DNA of 64,000 nucleotides from Limnanthes douglasii subsp. nivea. Its lineage: Eukaryota > Streptophyta > Magnoliopsida > Brassicales > Limnanthaceae. The position numbers were made by a program, and so were the translations under genes. Within the stretch, counting starts at the first letter, position 1. Every line of letters begins with the position of its first letter. Below the pieces are notes generated by a model. The model saw only the letters and a program-made list of their open reading frames with translations, did no database searches and was not told the origin of the DNA. Below are positions 35,328 to 47,161 of this stretch, piece by piece. Location of the stretch: positions 123,674,376-123,738,375 of the forward strand of contig JAUPFV010000002.1 in assembly GCA_036936605.1 (NCBI GenBank), given 5' to 3'.

Positions 35328-36100
35328 TCACCTATATATATCAGATGTGATAGTGAAGCTGCATTGGCCAATGTTTGTAGACAAGTTTACAAAGGCAGGT
35401 CTAGACACTTAGGTGTTAGACATTGTATGATTCGTGAGCGTATCACGCATTATGTTATTTCAGTAGATTTAGTGAGAACTCAATATAAGTTAACCGATCA
35501 TTTAACCAAAGGGTTAAGTAGAAATCTTGTGCACAAATAGGCCATTGGGATGGGATTAAAGTCCATCTAAAATCTCTCATGTTGAGATACCCAATTCTCA
35601 TCTAGTATAACATTAGGTGTTGAATTCAATGTGGAAAGCTTAACATCTAGAGATTGGAACACATTTGTATATCATCCCAAGTTATGTGTTCATACCTGCA
35701 AGTTGTGAAGGTTGAAGATTATCTTCTTAATAGTTCTTTTGAAAAATTGCATATGCAAGTGCAAGAGGAAAAGAACTATATATTTGAGCATGAAGTTTAG
35801 CCGCTTCAAGATGCTAGGAATTGACTTTGATATGCTTAAGAAAGATAAGTACACAAGGCTAGTAAAAGATAGTGTCAAATAAGAAAAAGTGAGAATGTAA
35901 ATTTATGTGTATATTATCTTCATGTATTCATTATGAATAGTAAAGGTTTAATCCTTAATGATACCTTGATATTTATATATTTGGAATGTGTAATATACTA
36001 ATGTGAAATTCATTCGTTACGATATTTCATTTATGCATAAATTTGTTAATTGTTGTGATTGTGTTTAGTTGATCATGAATTACACTAATATGGGGAAGAT
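35328..36100 (+). pseudogene. copia RNase H, 3' part, and downstream leader
   Basis: After TCACC the frame resumes IRCDSEAALANV (catalytic Asp), RHLGVRHCMIRERI and KLTDHLTKGL, ending at TAG 35538-35540. This completes the copia RNase H interrupted at 24729. 35541-36090 is non-coding, and TATGGGGAAGAT directly before 36101 is a polypurine tract. Confidence 0.85.
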
Positions 36101-36460
36101 TGTTAGATATTTTAATGTAATTGGATCGACTAGTCGACCAATTTAATCATGATATATTATCGAACAAGTCGTAGAGTGCAGAGTGCACGCTTGTTAGATT
36201 ATATCATGATTAACAGGGTTCAAGGGGCAGAGCCCCTGGCTGGGGTCAACAAAATTTCAAAATTGAAAATTTGAACGTTTTATTCAAATTTCAAATTTCA
36301 GCCGTTTTAATTAAAATCCTGTTATATGATCTTATCTACCCCTAACTACCCTAACTGTCAAACCTATCTTGTTGGTCGAATTTCTTAAAGTATGGGTTCT
36401 GTTGTAAAACAAAACACATCAATTTTATCATTCTTTATGTTAAAACAAAATATCTTTATC
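36101..36460 (+). repeat. 3' LTR of the copia element
   Basis: Begins TGTTAGATAT after a polypurine tract and aligns with 20474-20856. The right end is set where similarity stops (TTTATC) and is approximate. Confidence 0.75.
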
Positions 36461-36969
36461 TTCATCCGTTAATTGTGTAGTTATTTCGGTTTGAAATTCC
36501 GAATTTTTAAAATTCGACTTTCTTATGGTTTTAGTTGTTTGTTTACTGAATATTATGTGGAAGCGATAGAGCTATGTTTAGGATACATTTTTTTATAAAA
36601 TGGTTATGATTTAAGTGATTTGAGGTTTTGAAATTGAGTTTCGATATTCGTCACAGACAACGCCCGAAATCCCTAGCATTAGTCGCGTACATCGCACGAA
36701 CACAACTCATGTTGTTGTGAGCTATCGTGTGAATTTGATAATTTTTATTGTACGATCTATGCAACATTGATGACAATATTAATATAGTTCATGGTATTTT
36801 TTGAATTGTTATTCTTTCCTTCCGTATATGTATTGTATACTCATTTTCTACGTCGTGCGATAGTAATGCAATACATATATAAAATATATAGTTTGCATAA
36901 CAATTGGTAAATTTGTGCTTTACTTGTCTTATTCGTTCATAAAATTACTTTTCTTTTCTTTTTGTAAAC
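36461..36969. other. no gene
   Basis: AT-rich DNA right of the copia element. No clear copia target duplication could be found, because the left LTR end is diverged. Confidence 0.35.
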
Positions 36970-38420
36970 ATGGTTAAAACAAAGTCTATGAGGAGGGTAC
37001 ACGATTGTTCATCGTCTCCCATATCACCATCATGAAAGCATATTCGGGCTGATCTTATATCATGTTTTGTGCGACATACTCAACTTGAAATATATGTAGA
37101 GGCTTCTGTTAGCATGTGTACTCACCATGCAGCAAGCGAGAGTAGTGTTGGACGGGCATCCATATTGCAGACCCATATGAGGTATTTGCAAGCACTAATC
37201 CTCACATGCCTCGTATGTATTCGGAATACAAGAAGCACGATGCTTATAATATATTCCAAGATGATGTAAGCTTATTTAAAAATTCAGTATTTGACTAGTA
37301 TTCAATATTTTATTTTATTGTATTATATATATTTCATATTTTTGTTTATTAAACTATATTTATATGTTTTGTAGCCTTGATTATCACTATATTACTTTTC
37401 TATGTATGAGAGTGTTCGGAATTGGGATTTAAGTTGTTAACTATAGTATGGGAGCATGTTATACATACTCCAATCAGGCCTCTTATCGATTGTTTCTCTC
37501 ATTGGTATACCAAAATCTACATGATCAAGATATTTCTCGAGTGTTGTCATACGGAGACACCGTCCTTCCATTTATAGGTGAGATGAGTGTGACGATTGAT
37601 GATGTCTACACTTTTACAGGTCTTCATGTAGAAGGTATAATTTTCACTCTTCTTGCATATTCTGGTGAGGTTAAGAGGGCTTGAGGTTGTGCGGATATAC
37701 TTGGTGTTACACTTCTTCAGCTAACGTTCACACTAAATATGTTATTGAGTCGTGGTTGATAGATACATATTCCAGTAAACGCTATCAGGATGGTACTGTT
37801 ACCAATGAGTGTGTTAGTCATGTTATATGCGCTTATATATTATATATGCTAGGTAGTATGATATTAGCCAACAAGACTGATTATGCATTTACTCTTGATT
37901 ATCTACCGTTCATTTAACATTACCGTATGATAGGTAAGTATAACTGGGGTCATATGGTTTTGGCCCAGTTATACATTGCCTTTAGACATATTCACCACAT
38001 TGTACTAGAGATATATGCGATTTTACTAAGATGTTGGAGTCATTTCCTTACCGCATATTTATTGTTATGCACTACTTATTGTTCCCCCTTTTAGTTTTTA
38101 CGAGTTGATATACAATATACCGTAGCTATGTTTCAAGAGATTGATGTAAGTTTTGATTAACACTTTAAATTCTCAATTTAATTTTGTTTTACTTATTTAT
38201 CAATTTAATATATACTAAATTTTGAATGATTTCATAGGGCGTCTTTATTTCATATGATTATCTACGAGTCGTGTGACCGTTTTGTGAGCTCAACTGGATC
38301 GATCATGTGTTAAAGTCGTTGGACATAATAAAAGCGTATTATTTAGAATGTGTGGCACGTCAAATAGTGAATATTCATATAGTACCAGACCATGTATGAT
38401 CTCAGTTTCCCAAGATAGTT
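36970..38420 (+). pseudogene. plant mobile domain (PMD / MAIN-like) pseudogene
   Basis: Separated frames match the plant mobile domain (aminotransferase-like) found in MAIN/MAIL proteins and many transposon proteins: GEMSVTIDDVYTFTGLHVEG (37580-37640), AYILYMLGSMILANKT (37830-37880), YNWGHMVLAQLYIAFRHI (37940-37990) and a C-terminal LNWIDHVLKSLD-like part near 38290. The first ATG is 36970 (MVKTKSMRR). Stops, frameshifts and probable introns interrupt it. It could be a host MAIN-like gene or a transposon-borne copy; no terminal repeats were seen around it. Confidence 0.7.
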
Positions 38421-39810
38421 AGACTCGTTGGCCTAAGTTCGCACGGACACCAACCATCTATGTTTATATTTCTCGCTCTATGATATCCTTTTAAGAAGGT
38501 CACAGTAAGTAATTATGCTTCCCGTATTTTTCTTGCAGAGATTTTACAATATGATAAGCAATAAGATTAAAAAGGAAATAATATTTTTTCTTAACACTAG
38601 ATTTTAAAGATTGTTTCTCATACTTTTTAGATCCCTCGTAAAAAAAAATGGAAATTTCCTAGTTTTACGTCATCGTAAAAACTCTTAGTTACCATATATT
38701 CTAAATTTTCATCCATACGTTTGTCCATTTTTCAATTTCAAATTTAGTGTGATACCTAAGTTGTGAATAGGTGTGAATGGTCTCATAAATAGTATATATA
38801 TATATATATATATACAAAATTTAACAACCGAAACAAAAATATAAATTAAATACCATAATCATAGAATGTTGACTTTTTCCCTCAACATTAGTAACATACA
38901 TAGCAACAATGGCTAACTTGAACCACCTACATTTTTTTATGAATATTGACTTCCCTCTTCGGTAACAGTGTTCATGATATCAACAGATGTCCACTAAAAG
39001 AGTGGACATCAAAATTTATTTTTAATTTGGTTCGAAACGGTTTTAGACTATATGAAAAATGGAGCGTTATCTCATTCACTCCTTTTTTTTATTGTAGGTC
39101 ACGACTAAAGATTAATTGAGTATGCTAAAGTTGAGGCTATTGGATTTTGATCTCTCAACTCAACTAACTTAACTCAAGTGACTTAGCTTGGACATAGCTG
39201 GTCGAAATGTTTGAGTTGATTCTAGAGTTGTTTAGCGAAAGGGTTGTTGTACATGCCTGAATGTTGGTTGTAAGTCGTGGTTTTGAATTAATATAACTTT
39301 TTAGACGGATTGAAAGGGATGTTCTGCTTATGTCTAAGTCGTATCCATATGAATTTTTTCTATCTTTTTTTTAGCCGAATCCAACTTTGAATGTTTTATT
39401 TGACCGATTAGAATAGAGTACGGCTATGTTATTATTTTTTTAGTTTGTGTGCTTTATGTTTAAGAATATATGAAAGTAGTTTGGATTTTGATATGTTAGA
39501 TTAGGTGTTTCCTACATTGAGGATGAGTGGCCTGAAATTATAAGTAGATTAGAATGGTTAGGACTAACCGATAAATTGAAATGAAAAAAAAAACATTAAA
39601 AATTAAAATACGAAGTATTTAATGTTAATGGATACGTATGTAATAAAAGAATTATAATACATATTATTTAACGCCTAATATTTTTATAAAAAATTTGTAA
39701 AAATCAACCTATTTCTAAATTTTTATTTAAATTTGATATTACTCGATTAATAAAAAAAATCTTGTATTTTTGTTACAGAGTCGAAATTGTTACAAAAATC
39801 TTGTATTCTT
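38421..39810. other. AT-rich, no gene; (TA)n run
   Basis: No coding sequence recognised. A (TA)n microsatellite lies at 38792-38814. 39080-39560 is of more even composition but has no open frame of note. Confidence 0.4.
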
Positions 39811-40158
39811 GTATTTTTGGCGATAGATAGTCCATTGACTTTCGAAAATCTGATGGTAGTCATGGACTATCAACTTTTGATAAAGTTAGTCCAGCAGATC
39901 CTTTGATTCATGTGATCCTGCAATCTGTCACCATAGTCAGCATAATTTTATATCACTACTGGTCGCTTAATTTTAGATCAAAGCCAAAATGTTTTCTACA
40001 AGATGTGACCTAAAGTTAAAAGACTAGTGGTGATACAAAATTTTCGTGACTATAGTGACAGGTAGCAGGTTCACATGGATCAAATAATCTGGTAGATAGC
40101 CGAAAGACTACCAACGGATTTTTAAAAATCAATGGAATATCTTTCACCAACCAAATAC
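39811..40158. mobile_element. fold-back MITE-like inverted repeat
   Basis: Two arms of about 150 bp are imperfect reverse complements around a centre near 39985. Matching blocks include CACCATAGTCAG (left) against CTATAGTGACAG (right) and TTGATTCATGTGATCCTGC against the complement of AGGTTCACATGGATCAA. The outer ends are GTATTTTTGG at the left and CCAACCAAATAC at the right. No clear target duplication was found, so superfamily is not assigned. It would form a long hairpin in RNA. Confidence 0.65.
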
Positions 40159-40961
40159 GATAGTCATGGACGGTATACTGTTCAAATCTTTTATTTAAAA
40201 TTAATATTAATTAATTAATAAAAAATAAATAGAAAAATCCTGTGTTATTAGTACTGCGTCAAAATTGATCAAGTTAACTTATTTCAAACCAAAAATGTAT
40301 TACAAATAAAAATCATCCCAATGGCCTTTAAAACTCACCGACACATTTAAATAAAACAAACAATCATATAATCATGCTTTAATACCATCTTCATACGGCT
40401 AAAATTTCTAAAATATATTTTAGACAAAAAGTACTTGTCTTTTATCCATTGCAAATTAAAATTACTCAACCAGTGTAAGATTACCATATGTAAACTTATG
40501 CGTCTTTTGAAAATAGGTGTATATGCACTATCCATGGTTTTGTTTTTCGCATTCATGTTTGGCTTTCCACAATTGTTTATATGATCTTGAACCAAACTTT
40601 ACTGTATAAGGATATTATCTGGTGAGTTTAACTTCTGATGCGGAAAGGAAATATTGAAGCTTATCATACATCCGATTAGATAATTTTTATCTATAATTTA
40701 TTTAAAAAATATAAACAATTGTCCTTTTCTTAAATGTTCTATAAATGTTACGCATATCTAATCCAACATAATATCAGAAACTTGTTTTCCAAGAGATTAA
40801 TTTCATCTGGTTTGAAAATAATAATAAATCTAAATTCATATTCAACGAGGAAAATAAATGATAATAAAAAAGAATTCTCCTCCGCTTGCTATAAAAAAAG
40901 TATTTGTCTTTGAGCTAAAAATTGATGAAAAAAAAATATTGCTACTTTTAGTTAATTCACT
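40159..40961. other. AT-rich flank, no gene
   Basis: No open frame with a recognisable domain. It ends at the MULE1 target duplication, and its last bases (up to GAGAAA) may include the first bases of MULE2. Confidence 0.35.
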
Positions 40962-40970
40962 TTAGAGAAA
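40962..40970. repeat. MULE1 target duplication TTAGAGAAA (left)
   Basis: Identical to 53370-53378. A 9-bp duplication is the hallmark of Mutator-superfamily insertion. Confidence 0.92.
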
Positions 40971-40992
40971 GAGGAAAGTACTCCTAAATACC
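40971..40992 (+). repeat. MULE1 left terminal inverted repeat
   Basis: GAGGAAAGTACTCCTAAATACC; about two thirds of positions match the right end read inward. Looser similarity continues inward with TACCC-rich text. Confidence 0.75.
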
Positions 40993-41085
40993 CATCCAAC
41001 TATGAAATACCAAAATGGTACCCGTTTTTGGACTAGTTTCATAAAATACCTAGAGCCATATTTGGGACAATTATACCCTCTAGGG

Positions 41086-41093
41086 TATAAAAG
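41086..41093 (+). promoter_or_regulatory. TATA box near the MULE1 left end
   Basis: GGGTATAAAAGGGG, 115 bp from the element end and facing the Ulp1-like gene. The right end has a mirrored TATA box for the transposase. Confidence 0.55.
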
Positions 41094-41099
41094 GGGTTG

Positions 41100-42118
41100 T
41101 TTTGTTGAAACTCACTTTTTTTACACCTTCTAATCAGACTTTTAGGTTCCAATTCCCCACACTTTCACATTTCTAAATTTGAGGAGAGAGAAACACGTGA
41201 AACGAGAGGGAACCAAAAGACTTTTTTGAAACCAAACCAAACCGGCGACAACTTACCTTCGTTCCGATCTTTCAAGCAACCACCGGCGAGCCTCCAACTG
41301 CAACGAAATATCCGTCGAACCGAACCGTCGACCACTGTCTCTGTTCTTCCTTACGCCTTCGAACCGAACCAGGTATCCTTCTACCACTGTCTCTGTTCGA
41401 GTTATATGCGTCGATGTATAAGCTTCGCCGGAATACGTTTAATACTCCGGTAGTTAGAATACTCGGTTGTTTTACATTGAAAGTCCATGCTGTCTGACGT
41501 TTAATACTCCGGTAGTCAGTAAGGGTATTTTGTACTGTTGCTCGACCGGACGACGTTAGTTGATAGTTGTGTTGGTAGTGCTGTCCGACGCCATCGATTT
41601 GAATGCGGCCTGGTTGAATCGTACACATGTAACGTCGTCTATCGTAGCTATAGGGCTGCTGTTCTAAGCGTTGTGAGTTTACGTAGGTTTGTTAGACATC
41701 TAGCAATTTGGGTTGCATTATCTATCGGGGTTTGTTAATAGTTTACCTGTCTGACGCCATCGATTTGAACCTGGCCTGGTTGAATCGTGAACGTGTAACG
41801 TCGTCTATCGTAGCTATAGGGCTGCTGTTCTAACCTTTGTGAGTTTACGTAGGTTTCTTAGACATCTAGCAATGTGGGTTGCATTATCTATCGGGGTCTG
41901 TTAATAGTTTACCTGTCAGACAGCACGTCTAGGGGAGTAGTATATGATTCTGGTCACTTCTAGCAATCTTCATAATGCAGTGAGGTATAGGATGTTGTGT
42001 ATTAACTTGGAGAAGTGCTGTCTATAAGAGTTTCCGTATATACTGGCTGTTTAGTTTTATTGTTTTAGTTACCATGGTATTACTAACTAGCTTATTATGT
42101 AAACGTTAACAGGTCAAA
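41100..42118 (+). other. MULE1 leader with a 166-bp tandem duplication
   Basis: 5' leader or intron of the Ulp1-like gene, with no clear coding sequence. 41581-41746 and 41747-41912 are two adjacent 166-bp copies (each starting CTGTC(C/T)GACGCCATCGATT and ending GTTAATAGTTTAC), about 90% alike. Each contains CATCTAGCAAT and TCTATCGGGG, the motif pair dispersed through MULE1. Confidence 0.7.
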
Positions 42119-45100
42119 ATGACAAAAACAAGAGTATTCTACAGGCCGGGGTTGGTTAGCACAATCAACGTACTGAGACGGGATATAATTAAAGCTGAAC
42201 ACATCGAGGCTGCTCGAGGAACCCCTTTCTATACCTTCCTCAAAACCTCGTTCGACTTGAGGAACGAGGTTCTGAAGATTAAAGAGTTCCACTACTTGAT
42301 TGAGGCGATTTGTGGTTTATACGATGTTAGATGGAAGGCTTTCAAGATTGGAAAAAAGTATGTAAGGCTGACGAAGAAAGATGTTAAGGCGATCTTTGGC
42401 CTGAAACACGGTAACGAAGAGATGCCGATGAGCAAATCAGGCCCATTTATCGCTCGGTACGCTGATGGAGCTGAGTTAGATTCGATTTTTATGAAGAAAT
42501 ATTTTTTGAGCCCAAGGACGAGGAGGAGCGGGCCAACAAACAACAAATCAGTTTCCAATGCGTTGATAAAGGTAAATAGAGTCTGTTAGAATGTAGTTAT
42601 TTTTTAGTTTATGCTGCAGGGTGTTAGTTGTATATTATGTTGGTAGTTGGTTTTATGCATCTAGCAATGTATGGGATCATATCTATCAATGTCTTATTAG
42701 GGGTAGGTGCCTTTAATTGTTATTACTGTATGCTTGGTATGATGTTGTTTATTTTTGTAGGAAGCGATCGAGAAAGCAGTCAGTGAAGGAGGGGAGGATG
42801 AAGCGAAGGATGTCGCTCGGCTCCTGATACTTTTCATATGCTCGAGACTGTTCTTTTCAGTGTCGGGCGACGTAGTCGGGTGGACAGCAATATTCTACGT
42901 GGAGAATCTCGAAAAGATAAACGACTATGACTGGTCTGGAGCCATCTTGGAGAAGCTTCACAAATCAATGGACAAATTTATTAAGGCCGGGCATCCTGGA
43001 AGAGTTATCGGATGCGTTGCTCTGCTTTTTGTAAGTACAGTGGATTATCATCAGCATGTCTGTTACGAAACTGTTTTTTTTAATCGTTGGTTATGTTCTG
43101 TGCAACCATTTCTGATGGAGCATATTTCGATGAACGTCGACATACCAAGGCCAAACATAATCCCTAGATGTTACAAGTGGTGGGGACTAGAGGGCAAGGA
43201 GTCGACATTCAAAATGATCCAGATGGTCAGTGAGCTCAGAGACGATCAGGTATGTAACGCACCTATCAATGTCCATGTTGTAGTATCAAACAGATCGCAT
43301 TCACATGGTTCTTACAAACTAATAGAAACCATTAATATTAGAACAAAAAAAATAAACATATATATCGATAAAAATATCAAACAAATAGCATACCATGTAG
43401 CATAACGACATAACTTCAACATGTTCATGGATCATAATTGTCAGTAATTCGCAGTAGTGATTTTAATATTTTGCTGCTCAATGTATATTATACTGTATTT
43501 CTTAGGTTGTGGGCGGTGAGTTGGTGTTTTCAGCGTCTGAATGTTTTGTTTATGGAGTAAATGATTCGCGGAGGCAGTGCGAAGCTGCTGGAGAAACAAG
43601 CGAACAGAGGAGTAGGAAAAGAAAGAAATCTGTTGCGCACAGAAGTACAAGAAGGAAGGTAGATGACGGAGCTGGAAGTAAGAAGAGAAGACGTTCGATG
43701 ACTGAGGTTGATGGTGATGTTACATTGGGGGAATTCATTGTGGAGAGGAAGGCAATAGTTGGTAAAAACAAAGGGGAGAGGTTGAAAAACAAAAACAAAC
43801 GTAGGTCTAGTATTATACCAAGCTTTGGAGGGCTGTCGCAGTCGGTGCTGCGTGACAACAACAGGCTGAAAAAAAAAATCGGTTGCGCCGGTTGAAAGTT
43901 GAAAACAAGCGGCTTAAAACGTCGCTTGAGGAAAGAAACGAAGAGGTTAGTGTTACCATGTTTTTTAAGTACAGATAACCTCTATATGTTGGTTAAAAAG
44001 AACATATGAAATGTATAGATGTTGTTTGGTAGCAGCATCATTATAATTGATTTAGCAAACGTAACTATAAGTTGTCTATCAACGATCATATGTTGTATCT
44101 ATCATTGTTAAAATAATGTAACTATTTCGTATGCTCGTTTGATTCAGGTGGAAAAGTTGAAGAAAGATTTGGAGGAGCTGAAACACAAGCTGGAGGTGGG
44201 AGGTGAAAGAGTGGATGGTGAGGACGACCAACTGTTGTTGACCTTATCAATGCCATTTTGCCGTATTGATGAGGACGATATTGAACCCGTGGGTGCAAAC
44301 GTTGCTGAGAATGTGGTTAAGGAAACACTGGTTTACCAATCTCGGAGGCATGGATTTGTTCCGAAGAGGAACCAAACAGTTTCTGACATAGAAAAAGCAA
44401 CATAAGAAGAGGATGTTCATGGGGAGACAAAAGCAGAAGAACAACAGGAGCTTGACAAAGCTGAAGAAAAAGAAAGGGACGTATCGGAGGAGGAGAAGGA
44501 AGAAGTTGATGGAGGGGGTGTTCAATCTGAAACACGTGTTGAACCAATAGAAGAGAGTACTACACAAGAATCTATTGTTGTTGATGTGTCTAGGAAGCCG
44601 AAAGGGACTACAATAACTGGTTGCGACGCTGGTAATGAGAAAGGGGAGGTGGCAGAATAATTATCACCCCTAACGCATGCTGCCGGTGCGCAAAATGAAT
44701 TTTTGGTACCTGCACAGGGACCCGGAGTTGGAAACAACGAGGTTGAACAACAGAAGCTGATGGTGGACAGAATTGATTTGTTGGACGAAGGTTCCAACGA
44801 AGGAACGAAAACAATGAAACAACAGTTGGAGGAGTCGCCAAAAACAGTTGATCAAGGACAGAATGCGGAGAAAGGTGAGGAGGAAGGAGAAGATGCCATA
44901 GTAGCAACTGCCTTGATGGAGATCGCAGCCACAGAACTACAGTGTCCAGAACCTGTCTGTCACAATGTGGTGGAGAATGTGGCTGAAGATATAAGTGGAT
45001 CTTAACATTCTTAAGATTCATAAATTGTCATTAATTATGTTTTGGCTTGTTTTGGAATGCTTTAAACATCAATTTTGGAAAACATTTACAGTATCTGCGT

Positions 45101-47161
45101 TGTTTTTTGTATGAAAAAGTTGGTTTGACAGTATCTGTGTAGTGTAAGACACGATTTGAATGATTGTCTCAATGAGTATTAGTTGATGCATGTTTGACAA
45201 ATCGAAAACACAATATGTATATGTTAAAAAAAAATATAGAATACCGTATACATTGCAAACAAATCGCATACCAAGATAGACGTAAATAGCGTAGTTCTAT
45301 TTGAATATCATCTATCAATGATATTTGTGCTAATCTCGCAATGTATGGTTTCCAATATTCTAATTTTATGTTATTAGGAAGTGGAAACAGCGAAGCCTGA
45401 AGACACACGGCACTCTAATGTAAAGACATTGGCATTCACTGGGATTGACAAAACAGCAAAGTGCGAACAACTATCGCAAGTTGTCTCTCCATTAAAGGTG
45501 ATACCAATTATCAACGGATCAGATCAATCCGCAGATAAGATTGAAAAAGTGTCACAGGTTGAGCAATTTGGGTACGTAACACTACAACAACAGAAAGCAA
45601 CATCTAACGATCTGATTGTCCGATCGGTTACACCGTTGGCTGACGATAGCTTTGTAGACTGCACTCAATCATTTTATGCAGAAGTTGACAAGGCTGTTGA
45701 AAATTCAAACGAGAAGAGACGTACGCCGGACTCCATCGAGTAAGAACAAACAGACGTCAACGTAAGTAGATATTTTGTATTGTCAATAAACCTTATTAAA
45801 GTAATGTTAACAGTTTACTATGATGCTTTATTTTAGGTGCTCGTTGATGAAATGCCTGGGTTCAACTTACTTACTCCGACGCAGTTTCAACAACAGCAGA
45901 CTGCAGTCGTAGATTGGCCGTTCCCGACAGAGACAACGTCACTGTTCAATGTCAGTGAGTACGAGAAGGTGCTGACCCTCAAACAGGTAGAACAACAAGA
46001 AGATCCAGAAGTATGGTACTTGCCAATAGCAGAGTTCTCATACAGGCTTTCCATTAGTGTGTCAGAGATAATGGAACTGCCTAACGAAACTCAAGTTGAC
46101 TTCAAGGTAATAAGGTTTCATGTTGTATCTATCATAGTGTAAATGTTAGTCTAGCAATGTGTCTATGTACGTCTAGCAATATTAATATGCAGCATCTAGC
46201 GATGTGTCAACCAATAAACCGTTGGTTATCCTTTTCAGTAATTGTCATTCAACTGATTTGAGCTTGTAAATTGTGTTTTGATAGGTAATAGATGCTTGGA
46301 TATATAAGCTGTTAAAGGATTCAGATTGGAAACTCCCTCTGAAAGGGTTTGATGATAAGTATTCATTTCCTGTCAACGCCATTCAAATAACTGGGATTGC
46401 AACTGTAAGTTCCCAGGGAATTATTTGTGTTATATTGGAAACATCTACTTCCTGTAGTAATGACTTAAATTTACAGGGAACACTGGCTATCAAGGGAGAT
46501 TTGTCTGTCATTGTGGACAAGGTTTTTGAAACAATGAAACCAGAAACATATGTTGCATTTGTTCCCCTTTGTACCGTAAACACGGCCGGCGTGAACCACT
46601 GGACGCTCCTGGTTATAGACATGGAGAATGGAGCTGCCAGAAGCTACAACCCACTGTTGCCGTGGAGCAAACACATTGCAGATAAGACGAAAAACACAGC
46701 CGATGCTCTGGTAAGGAATTTAAATGCCAAGTAGCCTATCTAGCAATTTCGAATACTGTATCTATCATTGTATATAGTAATACATATCAATGACTGCTAC
46801 TCGTAAATTGCATAGTAACTATGGATTACTTGATTTTGCAGCTGGCCTATTGCATGAAGAAGAAATACACACCTTATGTAAAGGTGGATACAAAATAAAG
46901 ACCGTGTTAAATATCCCAAAGCAAAAGAAGGATCACCTTGACTGCGGGGTTTTTGTTTGTAAGTACGTAGAAGACATCATTACAAGAGGGTTTGTTCCGC
47001 GGGAATATGGAAAGGAAATGCCGGCAGAAACAAGAGCTAAAATATTTAAGCATTTCATGAATGATCTTAACACAAAACAAACGTTGGTAGTATGTAATTT
47101 ATTTTTTGGTACCCATTTTTATGATTCGGATAGATTAGCAATGGGTGAATTAGACAACTAA
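42119..47161 (+). pseudogene. Ulp1-like cysteine peptidase gene of MULE1 (interrupted)
   Basis: About nine exons with GT-AG borders: 42119-42571, 42761-43249, 43506-43945, 44148-45005, 45378-45761, 45837-46106, 46285-46404, 46477-46710, 46842-47161. The N-terminal part resembles the DUF1985/plant-mobile-type region of such proteins (VRLTKKDVKAIFGL). The middle is basic (RSRKRKKS, KKRRRS), then coiled coil and acidic linker. The C-terminal C48 peptidase has VNHWTLLVID (catalytic His) and HLDCGVFVCKY (catalytic Cys). The usual Asp 17 residues after His is Asn (SYNPL). Defects: a frameshift at an A10 run (43868-43877), stops at 44403, 44658 and 45741, an unclear donor after 45003, and a last exon join that is out of phase. 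Family members cleave SUMO-like proteins; no activity is expected here. Confidence 0.8.

Larger units (their letters stand above)
20474..36460 (+). mobile_element. degenerate Ty1/copia retrotransposon split by a Tat insertion
   Basis: Plus-strand order is LTR, gag, protease, integrase, reverse transcriptase, RNase H, LTR, the Ty1/copia order (integrase before RT). RNase H is interrupted at 24730 by the 10.6-kb Tat element and resumes at 35328, ending at TAG 35538-35540. Removing the insert and one TCACC restores a continuous RNase H frame across the junction. LTRs of about 383 and 360 bp are clearly diverged. Coding parts have many stops and frameshifts and a deletion within RT, so the element is old and inactive. 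Confidence 0.85.

Noticed and set aside
36970..38420. PMD pseudogene as part of MULE1 or the copia element
   Set aside because: It lies outside the MULE1 target duplication and beyond the copia LTR. No terminal repeats tie it to either.
44247..44567. Leu/Phe/Pro-rich minus-strand frames (also 44608-45021 and 48262-48612)
   Set aside because: They are antisense shadows of acidic, Lys/Glu-rich coding sequence and contain no recognisable domain.
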